Part shown: positions 51,764-64,000 of the stretch, piece by piece
Layout: the number at the start of each line of letters is the position of its first letter
Numbering within the stretch: the stretch's first letter is position 1
NCBI RefSeq assembly: GCF_002979865.1
Contig: NZ_PCPZ01000001.1
Span: 744,001 to 808,000 of the forward strand
DNA length: 64,000 bases
Direction of reading: 5' to 3'
Source of the DNA: Arthrobacter sp. MYb214
Lineage (GTDB): Bacteria; Actinomycetota; Actinomycetes; Actinomycetales; Micrococcaceae
Program-made: the position numbers and the translations under genes
The notes under the pieces: model-generated
Told to the model about the DNA's origin: nothing
What the model saw: only the letters and a program-made list of their open reading frames with translations
Databases searched by the model: none

Positions 51764-53225
51764 TCAAATGATGCTGATGGCCCTATCGGTTGGAGCAACC
51801 GGTGCAGGAAGGGTAGTCGAACCCATGAGGAACTTGTCGACCGCGGCCGCGCAAGCGCGTCCTTCGGCGATAGCCCACACGATCAGCGACTGTCCCCGAC
51901 CGGCGTCTCCGGCGACGAATACCGATTCGGTGTTCGTCATGTAGTAGCCATCTCGGGCGACGTTGCCCCGGTTGTCGAATTCGATACTGACCTGTTCGTC
52001 CAATCCGGAAACTTCCGGACCGGTGAACCCGAGGGCAAGCAGAACCAGATCCGCTTTGATTACGCGTTCGGTTCCAGGCTTCGGGAGGCGCTTGCCAGCA
52101 ACAAATTCTGTCTCTGCAACTGTAACACCGATCACCTTGTTTTGCTCAGTTCCCTCGCCGGAGATGAAGTTCACGGTCGAAGCCAGGTAGGTCCGCTCGC
52201 CGCCTTCCTCATGGGAGGTCTGCACCTCGAAAAGCACCGGCATCATCGGCCACGGCTGGTCTTCGCGGCGCTCGGTGCCCGGCTGCTGGCCGATGGCCAG
52301 CGTCGTGACGCTCGCCGCGCCCTGGCGCAGGGCGGTGCCGATGCAGTCCGAGCCGGTGTCTCCGCCGCCCAGCACGATCACGTGCTTGCCCGCCGCATCG
52401 ATGCGCGGGGCATCGAGCTGGCCGGCGACCACGCGGTTGCTCTCGGTGAGGAACTCCATGGCATGGTGCACGCCCTCGAGCTTGTTGCCCGGCACCGGCA
52501 GCTCGCGCGGCACCGTGGCACCGGTGGCCACGATGACCGCGTCGTAGTCTCGGCGCAGCTGCTTCCAGGAGATGTCCTTGCCGATCTCGATGCCGGTGCG
52601 GAAGATCGTTCCTTCGGCTTCCATCTGGGCCAGGCGCAGGTCGATGACCTGCTTCTCCAGCTTGAAGTCCGGGATGCCGAAGCGCAGCAGGCCGCCGATG
52701 GCTTCGTCGCGCTCGTAGACGGCCACGGTGTGCCCGGCACGGGTCAGCTGCTGGGCGGCGGCCAATCCGGCCGGCCCCGAACCGACGATCGCCACGCGGT
52801 GCTCGGTGTGGCGGGCAGGCGGCTGCGGCACGAAGTCGCCGGCGTCCATCAGGTGGCCAGCGAGTTCGGCTTCGACCTGCTTGATGGTCACCGCGGGCTG
52901 GTTGATGCCCAGCACGCAGGAGGACTCGCACGGGGCCGGGCACAGCTTGCCGGTGAGCTCCGGGAAATTGTTGGTGCTCAGCAGCCGGGCGGCCGCATCA
53001 TCCATCCGGCCCCTGTAGGCCAGGTCGTTGAACTCCGGGATCAGGTTGCCCAGCGGGCATCCCGAATGGCAGAACGGGACGCCGCAGTCCATGCAACGGC
53101 CGGCCTGCTCCTCCAGGATGCCGGACTTCTGGCGCTCGACGACCTCCTTGTAGTCCATCAGGCGCACCGGCACCGGGCGCTTGGGCTGGGTGACACGTTC
53201 GGTCACCTTCAGGAATCCACGTGGA

Positions 53226-53233
<8 letters not shown>
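51764..53233 (-). CDS. gltD: Glutamate synthase (NADPH) small subunit
   Basis: The electron-input subunit of NADPH-GOGAT, 489 residues. The N-terminal iron-sulfur cysteine pattern is present in CMDCGVPFCHSGCPLGNLIP near residue 48 and CPAPCESSCVLG near 98. The FAD-binding loop is AIVGSGPAGLAAAQQL near 149, and the NADPH-binding loop is VLGGGDTGSDCIGTA near 286. It passes electrons from NADPH to the large subunit. Its start overlaps the gltB stop by 8 nt, so the subunits are translationally coupled. Confidence 0.96.
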
Positions 53234-57845
<4,612 letters not shown>

Positions 57846-57936
57846 GAGCGTGCCTTTCTTTGGTTCATGCAGGATAGGCGCGCGGCAGCCCCCGGTAAAG
57901 GGCTTATTCTTGGCAAGGGCTTCCGGCCGCCTGGAT

Positions 57937-57954
57937 GTTTCATCTAGCTGAAAC
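57937..57954. promoter_or_regulatory. Palindromic operator candidate upstream of gltB
   Basis: GTTTCA-TCTAGC-TGAAAC is a perfect 18-bp inverted repeat with 6-bp arms, 92 nt upstream of the gltB ATG. On the minus strand a possible -10 (TAGATG) lies inside it, with TTAGCA as a weak -35, so a bound protein would block the promoter. It is not an exact GlnR or AmtR box. Confidence 0.45.
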
Positions 57955-58354
57955 TTTTCGACAGTGCTAAGCGGGGTCTGCTTGCGCATCGAGGTTTCGG
58001 GGACGAACATTTCCCACCTCGTTGTGGTGCTGCACCAGCTGGCCTTTCCAGGGGTCGATCGACCAGCGTGGCGCGTGGATCACACGTTACGCAGGTTTTG
58101 TTTCTCGCATGCGCGTGCTTGTGTTTCAGGAATGTTAAAAACTTCTGCCGCTACCGGCGCGGAAAAAGCAGTTTTTTGCGGGCGGGGATCGCGAAAACCG
58201 GTTTTGCCAGCCGGTTTTGATAGCCGCCCAATGTTTCGGGCATGTTGCGCCCGAGGGACGGAAAACTGCCCAGATTTTCCGGACATTTCGCCATATTGGG
58301 GCCAGAGCGCGTCATGAAAGCGGATCCGGGCAGCTGCTGGCGCGGCTTAAACCA

Positions 58355-58392
58355 CCGGTGGCCGGCAAGCGTGGATGCTTGCCGGCCACCGG
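58355..58392 (-). terminator. Terminator after lgt
   Basis: A perfect 16-bp inverted repeat (58355-58370 with 58377-58392) and 6-nt loop lies 15 nt after the lgt stop, followed on the minus strand by GGTTTAAG. Confidence 0.75.
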
Positions 58393-58407
58393 AATGGTGC
58401 TATGGAA

Positions 58408-59424
58408 TTATTGCTGCCGCTCTGTGGCGTCGTTGCCCGGATCGGGGCTGGTGCCCGGATCGGAGCTGGACTCCGCCGGTGAGTGCGCGGCGGGCTTGGC
58501 GCGATCTGCTTCGACCGGCTGCGCCGGGGCCCTGCCTGGCAGGTAGAACGGATCGACCTGCTGCTTGCGCAGCTTGCCCAGGACCACGATCAGCGCGAGG
58601 ATGCCGGCGATGGCGATGCCGATCGCCAGCCACTGGTGCACGCGCAGGGCCAACGGCCCGATGGCGATGATTTCGGCCGGGTCCAGGCGCAGCGATTCGG
58701 TGAAGGTGCGGCCGATGCCGTACCAGATCATGTAGCAGCAGAACAGTGCGCCGCGGCGCAGCTTGAACTTCCGGTCCAGCGCGATCAGCACGAAGGCGCC
58801 CAGCACATTCCACAGCGACTCGTACAGGAAGGTCGGGTGGAAGAGCGTGTCCGCGGGCAGCCCGGCCGGGAAGTTGTAGCTGTCCGCATCGATCTCCAGG
58901 CCCCACGGCAAGTCGGTCGGCGCGCCGAACAGCTCCTGGTTGAACCAGTTGCCCCAGCGCCCGGCCGCCTGCGCCAGCAGCAGGCCGGGCACGGCCGCGT
59001 CGACGAAGGCCGAGAGCCGGATGCCGGCTTTCCGGCAACCGATCCACGCTCCGAGTGCACCGAGCGACACCGCGCCCATGATGCCCAGCCCGCCAAGCCA
59101 GATCTGCGGGATCTCGGCCAGGTGGGCGGTTTGCCCGCCGAGTCCGAAGTAGTACATCGGGTCGGTGATCAGCACATGGTAGAGGCGTCCGCCGATGATG
59201 CCGAAGGGGATCGTCCAGATGGCGATGTCCCAGAGCATGTCGGAGTTGCCGCCGCGGGCACCGAGGCGCTTGTTGGTCAGCCACAGCGCGATCAGGATGC
59301 CCGCGAGGATGCACAGCGCGTAGGCGTGGATGGTCAGCGGGCCGATCGAGATCCTGGCGAATTCCGGCGGCGGCGAAGGGATGGAGGCGGGCAAGGCAAG
59401 CGCCAGCTGCGCGGCAAAAGCCAT
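58408..59424 (-). CDS. lgt: Prolipoprotein diacylglyceryl transferase
   Basis: Attaches diacylglycerol to the lipobox cysteine of prolipoproteins in the membrane; 338 residues, seven helices expected. The Lgt signature GRWGNWFNQELFG is present near residues 152-164, along with GGRLYHV near 78 and TFLYESLWN near 202. The C-terminal 60 residues are a polar Pro/Ala/Asp tail, longer than in E. coli Lgt but common in Actinobacteria. The ATG overlaps the trpA stop by one base, so it is expressed with the trp genes. Confidence 0.96.
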   Translation of the reverse strand: MAFAAQLALALPASIPSPPPEFARISIGPLTIHAYALCILAGILIALWLTNKRLGARGGNSDMLWDIAIWTIPFGIIGGRLYHVLITDPMYYFGLGGQTAHLAEIPQIWLGGLGIMGAVSLGALGAWIGCRKAGIRLSAFVDAAVPGLLLAQAAGRWGNWFNQELFGAPTDLPWGLEIDADSYNFPAGLPADTLFHPTFLYESLWNVLGAFVLIALDRKFKLRRGALFCCYMIWYGIGRTFTESLRLDPAEIIAIGPLALRVHQWLAIGIAIAGILALIVVLGKLRKQQVDPFYLPGRAPAQPVEADRAKPAAHSPAESSSDPGTSPDPGNDATERQQ

Positions 59425-60206
59425 CAGGCCCGTCCGCTCAGTTCGGCGGCCAGGGCGCCCACGGCCGGCACTCCCCCGTCACGCAGGGCGGCGACCAGCG
59501 CGGTGCCGACGATCACGCCGTCGGCGTAGGCGCCGATTTCTTCCACGTGCTCGCGGCGCGAGACGCCCAGGCCCACGCAGGCATTCTCGGCGCCGGCGTT
59601 GTGGGCGGCGGCGACCACTGCCTGCGCGGCGGAGGAAACCTCGGTACGGGCGCCGGTGACGCCCATCAGCGACACGCAGTAGACGAAGCCGGAGGACGCA
59701 TCCACGGTGCGCTGCACCCTCGCTTCGGTGGACGAAGGGGCAATGAGGAACACGCGCTCCAGGCCGTGCTTCTCGCTGGCCTGGATCCATTCGGCGGCCT
59801 CGTCGGGCACCAGATCCGGGGTGATCAGGCCGGCGCCGCCGGCTTCGGCGAAGCGCCGGGAGAACTCGTCCACGCCCAGGCGCAGCACCGGGTTCCAGTA
59901 GGTCATGACCATTACTGCCACGTCGGTGCGTTCGGTGATTCCGCGCACGATGTCGAAGATCTGCGGGACCTTGAAGCCGTTGGCCAGCGCCTGCACGGTC
60001 GCTTCCTGGATCACCGAACCGTCCATCACCGGGTCGGAGTACGGGATGCCGATCTCGATGACATCCACGCCGTTCTCGGCCAGCGCCACGGCGGCCTCGA
60101 TGCTGGTGGCGACGTCGGGGAAGCCGGCAGGCAGGTAGCCGATGAGGGCCGGGCGGCCCTCGGCGCGGGCTGCGGCGATCTTCTGGGCGCTGGTCACGCG
60201 GGTCAT
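59424..60206 (-). CDS. trpA: Tryptophan synthase alpha chain
   Basis: Cleaves indole-3-glycerol phosphate to indole and glyceraldehyde 3-phosphate; 260 residues, TIM barrel. Catalytic residues appear as Glu51 (VIEIGIPYSDP) and Asp62 (VMDGSVIQEATV). The phosphate-binding part is VGLGVSRREHVEEIG near 212, where the family usually has GFGI. It directly follows the trpB stop, so alpha and beta subunits are made together, as their channel complex needs. Confidence 0.96.
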   Translation of the reverse strand: MTRVTSAQKIAAARAEGRPALIGYLPAGFPDVATSIEAAVALAENGVDVIEIGIPYSDPVMDGSVIQEATVQALANGFKVPQIFDIVRGITERTDVAVMVMTYWNPVLRLGVDEFSRRFAEAGGAGLITPDLVPDEAAEWIQASEKHGLERVFLIAPSSTEARVQRTVDASSGFVYCVSLMGVTGARTEVSSAAQAVVAAAHNAGAENACVGLGVSRREHVEEIGAYADGVIVGTALVAALRDGGVPAVGALAAELSGRA

Positions 60207-61538
60207 CTACTTCTCCTCGGATTTCTGCGAGCCGGAGTTCTGCGCAGTGGCCGCGTTGATTTCGGCCTCGGCGTCTTTTTCGTCGATCATGTTGAACCAG
60301 GCGGCAGCGGTGCCCACGTCCTTGTCCCCGCGGCCCGAGAGGTTCGCGATGATGATGGTCTCTTCGGGGACCGCGCCTTCGGCGATCTTGCGCGCCGCCA
60401 GGCGGATGGTGCCGGCCAGGGCGTGCGCGGACTCGATCGCCGGCAGGATGCCCTCGGTGCGGCACAGCGCCTTGAACGCGTCCATCGCCTCGGTGTCGGT
60501 GACCGGCTCGTACTTCACGCGGCCGATGTCGGCCAGGTAGGCGTGCTCCGGGCCGACGCCCGGGTAGTCCAGGCCCGCGGAGATGGAGTGCGATTCGACG
60601 GTCTGCCCGTCCTCGTCCTGCATCAGGTAGGACTTCGCGCCGTGCAGCACGCCCGGGCGGCCCAGGGTGATGGTCGCGGCGTGGCGGTCGGTGTCCACGC
60701 CGTCGCCGCCGGCCTCGTAGCCGTAGATCTCCACCTCGGGATCGTCGAGGAAGCCGTGGAAGATGCCGATCGCGTTCGATCCGCCGCCGATGCAGGCGGT
60801 CACCGCGTCGGGCAGGCGGCCGGCCTGGGCCAGGATCTGCTCGCGGGCCTCGTCACCGATGACCTCGTGGAAGTAGCGGACCATGGCCGGGAACGGTGCG
60901 CCGCCGGCGGCGGTGCCCAGCAGGTAGTGGGTGTTATCCACGTTGGCCACCCAGTCGCGCAGCGCCTCGTTGATCGCGTCCTTCAGCGTCTGGGAGCCGA
61001 CGGTGACCGGGATGACGGTGGCGCCGAGCAGGCGCATGCGCGCGACATTCAGCGCCTGCCGGCGGGTGTCTTCCGCGCCCATGTAGACCACGCATTCCAG
61101 GCCCATCAGGGCCGCGGCGGTGGCCGAGGCGACGCCGTGCTGGCCGGCACCGGTCTCGGCGATGATGCGGGTCTTGCCCATGCGCTTGGCCAGCAGCGCC
61201 TGGCCGAGCACGTTGTTGATCTTGTGGCTGCCGGTGTGGTTCAAGTCCTCGCGCTTGAGGAAGATCCGCACCCCGCCGCAGTACTGCTCGGAAAAGCGCT
61301 TGGCTTCGGTGAGCAGCGAGGGGCGCCCCGAGTAGTTCTTGTTCAGGTCCTTGACCTGGGCGATGAACTCGGGGTCGTTCTTGGCCGCTTCGAAGGTCTC
61401 GTTCAGCTCGTCCATGGCGGCCATGAGGGACTCGGGCATCCATCGCCCGCCGTAGGCACCAAAGTACGGGCCGCTTGCGTGCCTTAGCGACTGTGCATCG
61501 ATCGACTGGCGGTGCTCGGAGTTTTCCGGAGTGCTCAT
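60207..61538 (-). CDS. trpB: Tryptophan synthase beta chain
   Basis: Condenses indole with serine using pyridoxal phosphate; 443 residues. The PLP lysine is Lys106 in [18 protein letters not shown]. The active-site glutamate region is [11 protein letters not shown] near 132 and the phosphate cup [10 protein letters not shown] near 251. The N-terminal 25 residues and the C-terminal 25 polar residues are extensions typical of Micrococcaceae. AGAGGGA precedes the ATG. It is 110 nt from trpC, with a hairpin between. Confidence 0.97.
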   Translation of the reverse strand: MSTPENSEHRQSIDAQSLRHASGPYFGAYGGRWMPESLMAAMDELNETFEAAKNDPEFIAQVKDLNKNYSGRPSLLTEAKRFSEQYCGGVRIFLKREDLNHTGSHKINNVLGQALLAKRMGKTRIIAETGAGQHGVASATAAALMGLECVVYMGAEDTRRQALNVARMRLLGATVIPVTVGSQTLKDAINEALRDWVANVDNTHYLLGTAAGGAPFPAMVRYFHEVIGDEAREQILAQAGRLPDAVTACIGGGSNAIGIFHGFLDDPEVEIYGYEAGGDGVDTDRHAATITLGRPGVLHGAKSYLMQDEDGQTVESHSISAGLDYPGVGPEHAYLADIGRVKYEPVTDTEAMDAFKALCRTEGILPAIESAHALAGTIRLAARKIAEGAVPEETIIIANLSGRGDKDVGTAAAWFNMIDEKDAEAEINAATAQNSGSQKSEEK

Positions 61539-61582
61539 CGATTCCCTCTTTCCTCGTACGGAGCTTGATTCGTGGTAAGTCT

Positions 61583-61613
61583 CGTGCCCCGCCGGAAACT
61601 CCTGCGGGGCACG
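61583..61613 (-). other. Hairpin between trpC and trpB
   Basis: A perfect 10-bp inverted repeat (CGTGCCCCGC at 61583-61592 with 61604-61613) with an 11-nt loop sits in the 110-nt trpC-trpB gap. On the minus strand no T-run follows, so it may be a weak terminator, a processing site or a stabilising element. Confidence 0.5.
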
Positions 61614-61648
61614 AAAAGCAGTTCTGGGTCCTTCGCCGCCGTGCGCGG

Positions 61649-62473
61649 CTAGCGCTGCGGCTTGGCGCCGGTACCGGCCTTGATGAACGCGGCGACCGAA
61701 GCGCGCGGATCGGCATGCTTCACCAGCGCTTCGCCCACCAAGACCGCGTCGGCGCCGGCCGCACCGTATTGGACGACCTGTTCGGTGGATTCCACACCGG
61801 ACTCGGCGACGATCACCGCCTGGGCCGGCAGCAGCGGAGCGAGCTTGCCGAAGGTGGCTGGATCGACGTCCAGCGTCTTCAGGTTGCGCACGTTCACGCC
61901 GATGATCCTCGCTCCGGCCTTGCTGGCGCGGGCGATTTCCTCCTCGGTGTGGGTCTCCACCAGGGCGTTCATTCCCAGCTGGTGAGTCAATTCTAGGAAA
62001 GATGCCAGCAATTCATCATTCAGCGCCGCAACAATGAGCAACACGAGGTCAGCGCCGTGGGCGCGGGCTTCGTAGATCTGGTACTCGTCGACCGTGAAAT
62101 CCTTGCGCAGCACCGGAATCTGCACGGCAGCGCGTACCGCGTCGAGATCCTGGAGCGAACCGCCGAAACGGCGGGCTTCGGTGAGCACGGAAATCACCGA
62201 GGCGCCACCGGCCTCGTATTCAGCGGCCAGTACGGCAGGCTCCGGGATATCTGCCAGCGCGCCCTTGGACGGGGACTTGCGCTTGACCTCGGAGATGACA
62301 CGCAGCGTGGTGTCGCGGGCGGCCTGGTCGGCATGGCCACCGAGCGCGGCGAAAGCATCGCGCGCAGGAGCTGCCGCTGCCGCGGCCTGCTTGATCGCTT
62401 CCAGGCTGGTGATTGCGCGACGGGCGCCCAGGTCTTCCCGGACGCCCGCGATGATCTCATCAAGAACAGTCAA
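61649..62473 (-). CDS. trpC: Indole-3-glycerol phosphate synthase
   Basis: Ring-closes CdRP to indole-3-glycerol phosphate; 274 residues, TIM barrel. Motifs: [15 protein letters not shown] near residue 58 (catalytic Lys), [20 protein letters not shown] near 92, [22 protein letters not shown] near 119 and [15 protein letters not shown] near 190. The likely start is TTG at 62473, 2 nt after the stop of the small upstream gene. It is monofunctional, without a fused TrpF domain. Confidence 0.95.
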   Translation of the reverse strand: MTVLDEIIAGVREDLGARRAITSLEAIKQAAAAAAPARDAFAALGGHADQAARDTTLRVISEVKRKSPSKGALADIPEPAVLAAEYEAGGASVISVLTEARRFGGSLQDLDAVRAAVQIPVLRKDFTVDEYQIYEARAHGADLVLLIVAALNDELLASFLELTHQLGMNALVETHTEEEIARASKAGARIIGVNVRNLKTLDVDPATFGKLAPLLPAQAVIVAESGVESTEQVVQYGAAGADAVLVGEALVKHADPRASVAAFIKAGTGAKPQR

Positions 62474-62474
62474 T

Positions 62475-62723
62475 TTAGTGCGATGCTCCGCTGCGAGCGC
62501 CGCCCACGCCGAAACCGGCTGCCTTCAGGATCCAGCCCAGGAGCAGGCCAACCACCATGATGCCGCAACCGACCCAGACGATGGACCAGGCGAAGTAGGC
62601 GAAGGCGATGCCGGCCACGATTGAACCGGCAATCATGGTCAGTACGCAGGCCCACGCTGCGATGGAGTTACCGTGGCCAATCTCTTCGGTGTATACCGGA
62701 TCGAGCTCGGTGTTCTGCGACAT
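62475..62723 (-). CDS. HGxxPAAW-type small membrane protein of the trp cluster
   Basis: An 82-residue membrane protein found in actinobacterial trp clusters, with the signature region [11 protein letters not shown] near residues 17-27 and two hydrophobic helices (about 22-42 and 47-67). The usual motif proline is replaced by isoleucine here. Function is unknown. GAGGAGA lies upstream of the ATG. It is next to trpC and downstream of the TIGR02234-like membrane gene, the normal order. Confidence 0.88.
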   Translation of the reverse strand: MSQNTELDPVYTEEIGHGNSIAAWACVLTMIAGSIVAGIAFAYFAWSIVWVGCGIMVVGLLLGWILKAAGFGVGGARSGASH

Positions 62724-62752
62724 GTTCGATGTCTCCTCATGTTGTGATGCTG

Positions 62753-62782
62753 CGTCCCGGCAGGGCGTTGCTGCCCGGGACG
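62753..62782 (-). other. Hairpin upstream of the HGxxPAAW gene
   Basis: CGTCCCGGCAG (62753-62763) pairs with CTGCCCGGGACG (62771-62782) with a one-base bulge. It lies about 30 nt before the small gene and is not followed by a T-run. It may mark a transcript end or a processing site inside the trp cluster. Confidence 0.4.
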
Positions 62783-62879
62783 TTGGTCTTCAGGTTCCAT
62801 TCTGCCACCTGCGCGCGGGAACCTCCTATTCCGGAAGCCTTCGTTTCGCGCCGGTGGTGCGAATCACGATCCGCCCGGG

Positions 62880-63470
62880 TTATTTCCGGCCAGCAGTCGG
62901 GTCTTCGCCGTCCGAGAGCTGCTCCCAGCTGGCGATGTTGCGCGAGGACTGGTCCTTGGGCTCCGCGCTGGACCTTGCCGCCTGCCGATCGTACTTGCTG
63001 GCCTTGGCGGGCCAGCGGCCGGCGAAGACGAACACCAGCACGGCCTGCAGCACCATCAGCGCTCCGGCGAACACCGCCACCGCTGGCCACGCGCTGAGCG
63101 TGTACTCGCCGACGTTCTGGGCCAATCCGGTAGCTTCGGCCACGGTGGTGGAGGCGACGGCCTGCGGATCGCGCAGCGCCCCGAGGCCGGCGGCAACCAC
63201 GGTGGCACCGGCGAGCAGGCAGATCGCCGCAATGATGTAGCGGGCGATCTTCCCGGCGATCAGCAGCGCCAGCGAACCGGCCAGCACCACCACGGAGACC
63301 GCGGTGACCGAGGCGGCCGCGGTGGCGCCGTCGATGGCGATCTGCGGGATCTGCACGGAGCTGGAGGCCACATCGACGGTGATCCATGTGCGGGTGGCCG
63401 ACCAGAGGCCGATCAGTGCGCCGGCCATGCCGAAGAGGGCGAGGGTGCGGGCGCTGGTCAATTTCTTCAC
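62880..63470 (-). CDS. Tryptophan-biosynthesis-associated membrane protein
   Basis: A 196-residue membrane protein of the Trp_oprn_chp (TIGR02234) family, always near trp genes in Actinobacteria. Four hydrophobic helices are visible: TLALFGMAGALIGLW, VSVVVLAGSLALLIAG, IIAAICLLAGATVVAAGL and WPAVAVFAGALMVLQAVLVFV, with the conserved ATRTWIT after the first. The role is unknown. The start is GTG at 63470, overlapping the trpE stop by 4 nt (GTGA), so it is coupled to trpE. The C-terminus is polar. Confidence 0.9.
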   Translation of the reverse strand: MKKLTSARTLALFGMAGALIGLWSATRTWITVDVASSSVQIPQIAIDGATAAASVTAVSVVVLAGSLALLIAGKIARYIIAAICLLAGATVVAAGLGALRDPQAVASTTVAEATGLAQNVGEYTLSAWPAVAVFAGALMVLQAVLVFVFAGRWPAKASKYDRQAARSSAEPKDQSSRNIASWEQLSDGEDPTAGRK

Positions 63471-64000
63471 TTCGTTTCACCTGATTCGGTGTTGATGTTG
63501 TGGGCCGCACGCATCGACTGCGCAGCCCAGACGGCGCGCAGCGGGGCGGCTGCCTTGTTCACGGTTTCCAGGGCTTCGTCGGCGAACTTCGAGTCATTGA
63601 CGATGCCGCCGCCGGCTTGCATATAGGCGCGTTCCCCCTTGAGCAGGGCGGAGCGGATGGCGATGGCCATGTCCATGTCGCCGGCGAAGTCCAGGTAGCC
63701 GACCACGCCGCCGTAGATGCCGCGGCGGTACGGTTCGTACTCGTCCAGCAGCTGCAGGGCGCGGGGCTTCGGTGCGCCGGAGAGCGTGCCGGCCGGGAAG
63801 GTCGCGGCCAGCACGTCGTAGGCGTCCACGTCGTCGCGGGTCTTGCCCACCACATTGGAGACCAGGTGCATGATGTGGCTGAAGCGCTCGACCTCCATGA
63901 ACTGGGTGACTTCCACGGTGCCGGCCTTGCAGACCCGCGAGAGGTCGTTGCGCGAAAGGTCAACCAGCATCAGGTGCTCGGCGCGCTCCTTCTCGTCGTT
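63467..64000 (-). CDS. trpE: Anthranilate synthase component I, C-terminal part
   Basis: Only the last 177 residues are inside the window; the frame is open to the final base (first codons read NDEKERAEHLMLVDLSRNDL). This is the chorismate-binding core of TrpE, with HIMHLVSNVVG, PAGTLSGAPKPRALQLLDE and IAIRSALLKGERAYMQAGGGIV. The enzyme makes anthranilate from chorismate with the TrpG amidotransferase. Confusion with PabB is possible in principle, but the trp neighbours fix the call. Its stop overlaps the next gene. Confidence 0.95.
   Translation of the reverse strand, partial: NDEKERAEHLMLVDLSRNDLSRVCKAGTVEVTQFMEVERFSHIMHLVSNVVGKTRDDVDAYDVLAATFPAGTLSGAPKPRALQLLDEYEPYRRGIYGGVVGYLDFAGDMDMAIAIRSALLKGERAYMQAGGGIVNDSKFADEALETVNKAAAPLRAVWAAQSMRAAHNINTESGETK

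Larger units (their letters stand above)
57846..58407. other. Long gltB-lgt intergenic region
   Basis: About 560 nt without a gene. It holds the 18-bp palindrome at 57937-57954, the perfect 12-bp palindrome AAAACCGGTTTT near 58193-58204 with a second CCGGTTTTG nearby, the inverted repeat CGGAAAA/TTTTCCG (58259-58265, 58275-58281) and the lgt terminator at 58355-58392. Nothing resembles a known riboswitch. The repeats may include operators or long-leader structures of gltB. Confidence 0.5.

Noticed and set aside
57846-58010. N-terminal extension of GltB
   Set aside because: It would place the catalytic cysteine far from the cleavage site and runs across the presumed promoter; an AAAGG-supported ATG exists at 57845.

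Overview
The window is a high-GC actinobacterial chromosome segment, most likely from the Micrococcaceae (Arthrobacter/Glutamicibacter group). The evidence is the gene order uvrC-rapZ-yvcK-whiA next to gap-pgk-tpiA-secG, the tryptophan cluster carrying two actinobacterial small membrane proteins, the DUF222/HNH gene, and many promoters of TANNNT type set directly in front of start codons. The genus assignment is inference. Most of the window is core genome. I found no phage, insertion sequence, CRISPR array or recognisable defence cassette.

Layout. 0-2.5 kb: the tail of a D-amino-acid oxidase family gene, then a two-gene Ktr-type potassium uptake operon. 2.5-13 kb (minus strand): a long gene run, HAD phosphatase-plsC-uvrC-rapZ-yvcK-whiA-sodA-gap-pgk-tpiA-secG, joining cell-envelope lipid synthesis, DNA repair, cell-wall precursor control and lower glycolysis. 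13-16 kb: uvrA, with a LexA-like box over its promoter. 16-19.5 kb: a small accessory pocket with visibly lower GC, holding an NTF2-like protein, a GNAT acetyltransferase and two unrecognised proteins. 19.5-29.3 kb: mixed metabolic and regulatory genes (GntR regulator, MBL hydrolase, PAP2 phosphatase, methyltransferase, DUF3516 helicase, NUDIX, APH-like kinase, GNAT, S33 peptidase). 29.3-34.8 kb: MarR regulator, TerC transporter behind a probable yybP-ykoY manganese riboswitch, uvrB, coaE, yigZ. 34.8-41 kb: an RlmG/RsmC-like methyltransferase, a DUF222 HNH protein, an unknown membrane protein with a Cys/His cluster, and rpsA. 41-50 kb: Eis-like acetyltransferase, lipoprotein polysaccharide deacetylase, polA, thioesterase, DHFR-family reductase, Pit phosphate transporter, ANTAR regulator. 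50-64 kb: tRNA-Leu(CAA), pyk, gltD/gltB, lgt and the trpE-trpC-trpB-trpA cluster, with trpE cut by the window end.

The most interesting signals are regulatory. At least fifteen genes have a TANNNT -10 element 6-9 nt before the start codon, which predicts leaderless or nearly leaderless mRNAs. Several of these are divergent pairs, and in coaE/yigZ the two -10 elements abut. A LexA-like box sits over uvrA, a perfect 17-bp palindrome sits over the marR promoter, and an 18-bp inverted repeat lies upstream of gltB. Operators and promoters were read by eye and remain predictions. No clearly undescribed multi-gene system could be supported.
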